Of a stretch of DNA of 64,000 nt, positions 58,878-64,000 are shown one piece after another; the first letter of the stretch is position 1, and every line of letters starts with the position of its first letter. Both the position numbers and the translations under genes were made by a program. Location: the NCBI GenBank assembly GCA_028692275.1, contig JAQUXR010000001.1, positions 1-64,000 of the forward strand, given 5' to 3'. This DNA is from Frisingicoccus sp009929615. Its GTDB lineage: Bacteria > Bacillota > Clostridia > Lachnospirales > Lachnospiraceae. Under the pieces are notes generated by a model that ran no database searches, had not been told where the DNA came from, and worked only from the letters and a program-made list of their open reading frames with translations.

Positions 58878-59471
58878 TCATATTATATTATATACCGATT
58901 TCCCCGTAATCGCCCAGTACAAATTATCAATCATATCCTTATATGCCGGGTCATAGGCTGCCAGCCTGCTGATTATCTCGCTTCGCCGAAACTGTCTTAA
59001 ATAAAGCTGTTCTCTTTCAATACATTTTAAATAAGCATAAATGGCATCTATCCCCTGATATTTCGTCATGTCAATTAGAACCGGATAATCCAATGTTAAA
59101 ATTGTATCCTGGGGATAAAACTTTGCATCATACCATTTGAAAAACTCAGGCATCCCCTTGATAACCGTATCCGAAAGGCATCGATTATTATAATCATCAA
59201 AATAAGACACTATGTTATTATATAAATTCAGTGTATCCTTTACCTTCTTTATCAGATTCTCATAGCCAATTTTATAAGCATCTTCTGCCGGCAGCTTTCC
59301 TCCAATCTTCTGGAGCCCTCTGCTATTTCCGGGTATCTTTCGAATACAGTAAATAACAGCGCCCATTAACTGCTGGGCCTTTTCGTAGGTGATGGAACTG
59401 CTTTCATTTCCTGTATATTTTTCAACCAGCTTTGCAACAACCGGTACCAGTTCTTCCATTGTATAGGTCAT
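58878..59471 (-). CDS. DUF6179-like hypothetical protein
   Basis: Not characterised. From the ATG at 59471 (GAGGAAAAG SD; the upstream TTG frame start is rejected) it encodes 197 residues, largely helical, with no membrane segment. It contains GNESSSITYEKAQQLMGAVIYCI early and MPEFFKWYDAKFYPQDTILT and TLDYPVLIDMTKYQGIDAI later. I recall these as DUF6179 features, but from memory only. Members I recall may be longer, so this could be a short or truncated version. It starts 8 nt after the DUF6323-like gene. Confidence 0.5.
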   Translation of the reverse strand: MTYTMEELVPVVAKLVEKYTGNESSSITYEKAQQLMGAVIYCIRKIPGNSRGLQKIGGKLPAEDAYKIGYENLIKKVKDTLNLYNNIVSYFDDYNNRCLSDTVIKGMPEFFKWYDAKFYPQDTILTLDYPVLIDMTKYQGIDAIYAYLKCIEREQLYLRQFRRSEIISRLAAYDPAYKDMIDNLYWAITGKSVYNII

Positions 59472-59478
59472 CTTTTCC

Positions 59479-59985
59479 TCACTCTCCAAACAAGTTTTTC
59501 AGTGCCTCCATGTACAACTCCCTGTCCCACTTTGGAATAAGGTCGAAATCCTGTTCTCCCTGATAACCAGCCCTTATAGCCTGGGCAAAAATCTCCAAAC
59601 AGGTCCCCGATAGATAATCCAAGTCCCCATAGCAAGTCGTTTCAAACTGTTCTTTCATAAAGTGCATCAACTCATCATCTGTAATTTCATCCATCACTTC
59701 ATTCTTATAGAGATAGAAAATATCCTGCAGCTGAAGGAGTATATCCACATAATGACTCTGGTCAATAAAGGCTGAATCACAGAATTCAAAAATAAGTTTT
59801 GGCATAATTCCCTGTCCAAATTCCACCCGTTGCTGTTCTTTAAGTGCATTCTGCCGCCCCAGTGCCAGTACTTCCGCATCTTTTTCCGTTAAAATCAGAC
59901 CAAACTGCTTCGTGTATTCATTACTTTTCATAATCGTCTGAATCTGATTCTGCCCGCTTATCATTTCCAACCAGTTCTTTTTCAT
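59479..59985 (-). CDS. DUF6323-like hypothetical protein
   Basis: A 168-residue, mostly helical, cytoplasmic protein of unknown function. Conserved-looking blocks are FGLILTEKDAEVLALGR, RVEFGQGIMPKLIFEFCDS and LQDIFYLYKNEVMDEITDDE, which I associate with DUF6323 from memory. It is the first gene of a three-gene run with a DUF6179-like gene and a P-loop kinase. A TATACT-type -10 lies about 60 nt upstream but without a convincing -35. No function is proposed. Confidence 0.5.
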   Translation of the reverse strand: MKKNWLEMISGQNQIQTIMKSNEYTKQFGLILTEKDAEVLALGRQNALKEQQRVEFGQGIMPKLIFEFCDSAFIDQSHYVDILLQLQDIFYLYKNEVMDEITDDELMHFMKEQFETTCYGDLDYLSGTCLEIFAQAIRAGYQGEQDFDLIPKWDRELYMEALKNLFGE

Positions 59986-60082
59986 GCTAAGCCCCCAATC
60001 TTTAATTAGGAACTGAGTATATCACCTCATTGAAACATATACCAGTCTTGAAAAAAAGCCAATTTTGTGGTAATATAATGTC

Positions 60083-60131
60083 AAGAAAAGGTCCAACGGC
60101 TTATAAAATCCGCTGAACCTTTATTTTTTTC
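60083..60131. terminator. Terminator after HD-domain gene
   Basis: Minus-strand AAAGGTTCAGCGG ... CCGTTGGACCTTTT (two mismatches) followed by CTTG; the + reading ends in TTTATTTTTTT. It lies just past the HD gene stop. Confidence 0.7.
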
Positions 60132-60132
60132 A

Positions 60133-60720
60133 TCACTTGCGAATATTTCCTTTACGAATATTCGCTTTTATTAACCCATCTGTCACTTCAAATAATGTTT
60201 GGGAACCTTCTTTTGTTTTTGTCTGGCGTCCATAGACCTGCTCTGATGTCACCTGATGTTCCCGCCAGTCACCCCCATTATTGCTGTCATTTAATAATAA
60301 TGGTTGAAGATTATCCATAGCATGGGCAAATTTTGCCTCGGCTGTCAGATTATCTTCAAATTCATCAAAAATTGCCTGTAGATTAAATTTCTGGTCCTCC
60401 GGCAGCAATGAATATATCCGTTCCTTTGCCGCCTCTTCCCGGGCTTTCTGGGTCTTTAACCCCTCTGTATCATAAGCATAGGTATCCCCCGCATCAATTT
60501 CTACCACGTCATGAATCAAACACATAAGCATCACCCTTGAAACATCGATGGGCTCATTGGAATATTCCTGCAGCAGATATGCCATAATAGCCATATGCCA
60601 CGCATGTTCAGCGTCATTTTCCCTTCTGCCATGTCCCGATAAATGAGTCTGACGAAAAATATTCTTTTCTTTATCAATTTCTAATATAAATTCCAGTTGT
60701 TTTTTCAAACGTGTATCCAT
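60133..60720 (-). CDS. HD-domain 5'-deoxynucleotidase-like protein (YfbR-type)
   Basis: A 195-residue HD-superfamily metal-dependent phosphohydrolase. The metal-binding signature is HLSGHGRRENDAEHAWHMAI followed by LIHDVVEIDAGD. YfbR-type enzymes dephosphorylate deoxynucleoside 5'-monophosphates, and the length fits, but other HD hydrolases share these motifs. It is the last gene of the run ABC-F > mgtE > HD, 19 nt after mgtE, and ends at a terminator. Confidence 0.85.
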   Translation of the reverse strand: MDTRLKKQLEFILEIDKEKNIFRQTHLSGHGRRENDAEHAWHMAIMAYLLQEYSNEPIDVSRVMLMCLIHDVVEIDAGDTYAYDTEGLKTQKAREEAAKERIYSLLPEDQKFNLQAIFDEFEDNLTAEAKFAHAMDNLQPLLLNDSNNGGDWREHQVTSEQVYGRQTKTKEGSQTLFEVTDGLIKANIRKGNIRK

Positions 60721-60738
60721 AATAAAGTTCCTCTTATC

Positions 60739-62070
60739 CTATAAATAAGGCATCACAACAGTTGCCAGTCCTAAAAAGAAGAAAAATCCTAATACATCTG
60801 TAAATGTAGTTACAAATACACCACTGGCTAAGGCCGGGTCTATTTTCATCTTATTGAGAATAACCGGAACCGCATACCCCACAATCGCTGCACAGAGCAT
60901 ATTTAAAAGCATAGCAATGGCTGCAATCAGACCAAAAATCGGATTAAATTCATAAAACATGGCAATGCCGGCAACAAACAGCCCAATGACTGCCCCCGTT
61001 GCAAGCCCTACAAAAACTTCCTTCAAAAGTATTCGTTTGGCATTCTTTTTATCAACTTCACCTAAAGAAATACCACGGATAATAATCGTCAATGTCTGTG
61101 TTCCCGCATTTCCGCCCATTCCGGATATGATGGTCATAACTGCACTCAATGCAACAATTTTTGAAATGGTTTCTGAAAACATATCAATGACACTGCTGGC
61201 CAAAATAGCTGTAATCAGATTGACTATCAGCCATGGAAGTCTGGATTTAATGGAATCCTTAATGGAACCATCAACTTTTTCTTCCTTATCAATTCCGGCC
61301 ATACGGTGAATATCTTCTGTCGTTTCTTCAATCATGATTTCCAGGATATCATCAACCGTAATAACCCCAATCATGTGACTATCATCATCCACAACCGGCA
61401 TTAACATAAATCCATATTTTTCAAAGGTCTGGGCAACTTCTTCCTGGTCAACACTATAATGAACACTCATGACATTCGGATTCATAATTTCCTTAATCGG
61501 CGTTGTCAGTTCATTATTTACCATATCTCTCAAGGTTACGACGCCTTTTAAATGATAGTCATAGTCTACAATATAGAGATTGTAGGTCGTCTCCGCATCT
61601 GTTTCATTACGGATATATTTTAATGCACCTTCAATCGTATTATTTTCATAGATAGCCAAAAACTCGGTGGTCATAATACCGCCGGCGGTATCTTCGTCAT
61701 ATTTCAAAAGCTTTTCAACGTCACTTCGAGCTTCCTGGTCTAACAGGCCGATGACATACTTTTTCCGGTCATCATCGACTTCATTAACCAAATCGGCCAC
61801 ATCATCACTGGCCATGGAACTGAGGATTTCACCTTTTTCCTTGTCTGTAAACTTCTGCAGCAATTGAATCAGTTCATCTTCATCTGCTTCTTCAAATATT
61901 TCTGCAATCAATTCTTTAGGCAGAGGAATCAGTAAGTCATGCACATCCTCCCTATCAATAATTGCTTCTAATATATCTGCTGGATGGACGTATTTATCAA
62001 TTGCTTCCAGATTATCCTCATTCAAATTTTGCAGCATTCCTATTATTTCATCTGTTTCAAACTTTCGCAT
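60739..62070 (-). CDS. mgtE: Magnesium transporter MgtE
   Basis: MgtE is a gated magnesium channel. The 443-residue protein has the N domain of helical repeats (1 to about 130), a pair of CBS domains (about 135-250, with MNPNVMSVHYSVDQEEVAQTF) that sense cytoplasmic magnesium, and five C-terminal membrane helices including GGNAGTQTLTIIIRGI. It is the second magnesium carrier here besides CorA. It lies 36 nt after the ABC-F gene with no M-box in that gap. Confidence 0.96.
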   Translation of the reverse strand: MRKFETDEIIGMLQNLNEDNLEAIDKYVHPADILEAIIDREDVHDLLIPLPKELIAEIFEEADEDELIQLLQKFTDKEKGEILSSMASDDVADLVNEVDDDRKKYVIGLLDQEARSDVEKLLKYDEDTAGGIMTTEFLAIYENNTIEGALKYIRNETDAETTYNLYIVDYDYHLKGVVTLRDMVNNELTTPIKEIMNPNVMSVHYSVDQEEVAQTFEKYGFMLMPVVDDDSHMIGVITVDDILEIMIEETTEDIHRMAGIDKEEKVDGSIKDSIKSRLPWLIVNLITAILASSVIDMFSETISKIVALSAVMTIISGMGGNAGTQTLTIIIRGISLGEVDKKNAKRILLKEVFVGLATGAVIGLFVAGIAMFYEFNPIFGLIAAIAMLLNMLCAAIVGYAVPVILNKMKIDPALASGVFVTTFTDVLGFFFFLGLATVVMPYL

Positions 62071-62105
62071 AATCTTCCCCTAGTATGTCTGCACCTTTCA
62101 ATCCA

Positions 62106-63857
62106 TCAAAGCACGGATTTCATCTTTTTAATAATTTCCTCTAAAGACGCCATCAGCTCTTTCGCCTGTTCAAATTCATTTTTCTGTATCATTTTTCCAA
62201 TTCGGAGCTCTATATCCTTTTTCTCCTGCTCAAGAATCAGGTAATCTTTGTCAAAATGGTTCGCATAAATCATCTGACGGAATTTCCGTGGACTCATTCG
62301 CCGCACTGTGTTATTTTCCACAAAGAGAATAAAGTCTACACAGTTTGCCACCGTATAAAAATCATGGGATACCATAAGAACAGCACCCTTGTACTCTGAA
62401 ACTGCCTGTTCCAGGGCAACCTGGGCATATACATCCAGATGACCCGTCGGCTCATCTAAAAGCAGCAGGTTCGCCTTCTCCAAAGATAGAACTGACAGCT
62501 GGAATAAATCCTTTTCACCACCGGATAGTTCACTCACTTTCTGATAGAGGGTATCCTCCTCAAAGCCATATTTTTTTAGATACCTGATAGCTTCTTCTTC
62601 CTTTTCAAAACCCTTTTCTTCAAAAATTTTAAGCAGCGTTTTTTCATCGTCATATAAGCCTTCTGTAAACTGGGAAAACATTAATATCTCAGCCTCATCG
62701 CTAATTCGGATACTGTCCTTTTTATTTTCAAAAATATCCCTGAGCAAAGTGGTCTTTCCGGTTCCATTATTACCTACAATAGCCACATGTTCTGTGGATT
62801 TCATTTCAAAATTAACATGCTCCAAAAGCTGTTCATCAAAGGCCGCACTATAATCTGTTAATGTGAGAATATCTTCATCTTCCGCCACATCACCAAGTTC
62901 AAAATGTATCTCCGGCTGTTTGATTTCCACAAAGGGAGCCTTTGTTTTTCTTGCTTTCAACCGGTCCACCATAGTCTGCCTTGCATGAACCGCCCTCCCA
63001 AGAGCTGCATTGTCAAACATAGTTGCCTTTTTCCTGGCTTTTGCCAATACTTCACTCTGCCGGTCAATCTCTTCCTGATCTTTAGCTTCTGCTTCCTTTA
63101 AATCAATTTTTGTTGCCAGAAGTTCGTAATTATACTCTATATAGGTTCCGTCAAATTCCTGAATATCTGTATTCTCCAGCTGTAGAATCTTGTTAAAGCA
63201 ATGATTCAGCAGATAGCGGTTATGAGTGATTACAAGAATTGTTCCCTTATGGGCGTTAATCAGATTTCGCAAAGCATTCAAATGCTCAAAATCCAAAAAC
63301 ACATCCGGTTCATCCATAATCAGAAATCCCGGACTCTGCATCATTTCTTTAATAATCTGGACCAGTTTGAATTCTCCCGCACTCAGACTGCCGATATTCT
63401 GTTCTTCCAATTTTTGTAAATTTGCGATTTTTAATTGTTTTTTTATATTGCTTTCATAAGAATCACCGTCCATCGCATTAAATTCATCCAAAGTTTTCTG
63501 ATATTCTTCAAAAACTCTTTCCAAATCTTCCGATGTCTCCATCTCTTTACAAAAATCAGCAATCATCTGCCCTAGTTTCACAAATTCCTGGCTGATGTAC
63601 TGGAAAACCGTCAAATCTTCTTTTTGATTCTGCGCTGAAAACTGACTGACATAGCCAATCCGATTCACATCTTCCATCTCAATTTTGCCATCATACAAAT
63701 AATCATCTTCGTGCATGAGCAAATCAATCAAGGTGCTCTTTCCCGTACCATTCGTGCCAATTAATGCACAATGTACACCATCCTCTATGGTAAATGATAC
63801 TTTTTTATATAAATCCTTTTGCGGATACCCGTAGGACAACTTTTCGACTTTTATCAT
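62106..63857 (-). CDS. ABC-F family ATPase
   Basis: A soluble protein with two ABC ATPase domains and no membrane region, the ABC-F type that acts on ribosomes in translation or antibiotic protection. The ATG at 63857 follows GGAGG; the longer frame to 63920 overlaps the upstream gene. In 583 residues the first domain has GTNGTGKSTLID, signature LSAGEFKL and IMDEPDVFLD, the second GNNGTGKTTLLR, LSGGEKDL and LLDEPTGHLD, with a linker rich in charge (about 250-300) and a C-terminal coiled coil. Whether it protects against an antibiotic cannot be said. Confidence 0.9.
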   Translation of the reverse strand: MIKVEKLSYGYPQKDLYKKVSFTIEDGVHCALIGTNGTGKSTLIDLLMHEDDYLYDGKIEMEDVNRIGYVSQFSAQNQKEDLTVFQYISQEFVKLGQMIADFCKEMETSEDLERVFEEYQKTLDEFNAMDGDSYESNIKKQLKIANLQKLEEQNIGSLSAGEFKLVQIIKEMMQSPGFLIMDEPDVFLDFEHLNALRNLINAHKGTILVITHNRYLLNHCFNKILQLENTDIQEFDGTYIEYNYELLATKIDLKEAEAKDQEEIDRQSEVLAKARKKATMFDNAALGRAVHARQTMVDRLKARKTKAPFVEIKQPEIHFELGDVAEDEDILTLTDYSAAFDEQLLEHVNFEMKSTEHVAIVGNNGTGKTTLLRDIFENKKDSIRISDEAEILMFSQFTEGLYDDEKTLLKIFEEKGFEKEEEAIRYLKKYGFEEDTLYQKVSELSGGEKDLFQLSVLSLEKANLLLLDEPTGHLDVYAQVALEQAVSEYKGAVLMVSHDFYTVANCVDFILFVENNTVRRMSPRKFRQMIYANHFDKDYLILEQEKKDIELRIGKMIQKNEFEQAKELMASLEEIIKKMKSVL

Positions 63858-63879
63858 AAATCCTCCATCATTTGCTTTT

Positions 63880-64000
63880 CTAAAGCTTTTTTCTATATTT
63901 CTTTTCAATAACAATGACATATACAGCCATAACCACTAGGCTTTCAAACAGTGTACCAATAATAGACAGAAAAATCCCCAGTGAATTTTGTTCATTAAGC
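63880..64000 (-). CDS. Membrane protein C-terminus, cut by window edge
   Basis: The last 39 codons of a minus-strand gene, ending in TAG at 63882-63880. The visible part is one hydrophobic helix (LGIFLSIIGTLFESLVVMA followed by VYVIVIEKKYRKKL), typical of an integral membrane protein's last segment. Its start lies beyond position 64000. It precedes the ABC-F gene by 22 nt. The family cannot be recognised from so little. Confidence 0.55.
   Translation of the reverse strand, partial: LNEQNSLGIFLSIIGTLFESLVVMAVYVIVIEKKYRKKL

Overview
The window looks like a chromosomal segment of a low-to-mid GC Gram-positive anaerobe, most likely a Lachnospiraceae-type member of the Clostridia. This rests on gene content (long-form HPF-SecA-RF2 block, YolD/Y-polymerase pair, FtsEX with an M23 hydrolase, DUF6323/DUF6179-like genes), strong AGGAGG ribosome-binding sites and TTGACA/TATAAT promoters. 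It is a family-level inference; no 16S sequence is inside the window. Nearly all genes lie on the minus strand. I see no insertion sequence, integrase, prophage or CRISPR array.

Layout, read along +. 1-600: promoter and leader of an rRNA operon that must continue past the left edge, preceded by tRNA-Ser(GGA) and tRNA-Ser(UGA). 0.8-5.3 kb: the t6A tRNA-modification genes tsaE-tsaB-rimI-tsaD with RNase Z, a small zinc protein and a YcxB-like membrane protein. 5.3-6.2 kb: riboflavin transporter ribU under an FMN riboswitch. 6.2-9.7 kb: tex and apgM. 9.7-14.7 kb: an ACT-domain protein and hpf-secA-prfB, with RF2 needing its programmed frameshift. 14.7-15.2 kb: a non-coding stretch carrying a cluster of DnaA boxes. 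15.2-16.9 kb: a secreted NlpC/P60 hydrolase with WalR-type boxes at its promoter. 16.9-22.7 kb: cvfB-like gene, acyl-ACP thioesterase, tRNA-Gln, uvrB, and a yolD/Y-family polymerase pair with LexA boxes. 22.8-25.5 kb: molybdate transporter modABC. 25.5-30.8 kb: ctp protease, M23 hydrolase, ftsX, ftsE and a PucR/CdaR-type regulator whose promoter carries another perfect WalR-type box.

31-47.6 kb: mostly transport and metabolism: SDR reductase, two small membrane proteins, a heterodimeric ABC exporter with an autoregulated MarR repressor, BrnQ, a 2-hydroxyacid dehydrogenase, an AGCS symporter, a MATE pump, thiM-thiW, CorA, AzlCD, a Cof-type phosphatase and a DUF1294 protein. 47.6-53.8 kb: one probable transcript GGDEF-REC protein > TetM-like GTPase fused to a Rae1/YacP-type NYN nuclease domain > agmatine deiminase > N-carbamoylputrescine amidase. 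53.9-58.1 kb: a CHASE-type diguanylate cyclase and a periplasmic-sensor hybrid histidine kinase whose signal peptide is out of frame with its body at an A7 slippery tract. 58.2-60 kb: P-loop kinase plus DUF6179/DUF6323-like proteins. 60.1-64 kb: HD nucleotidase, MgtE, an ABC-F ATPase and the end of a membrane protein cut by the window edge.

Most notable: the TetM-like/NYN fusion, the A_AAA_AAA frameshift site in the hybrid kinase, the extra-origin DnaA-box cluster, and three exact WalR-type boxes that tie two separate cell-wall hydrolase loci together.
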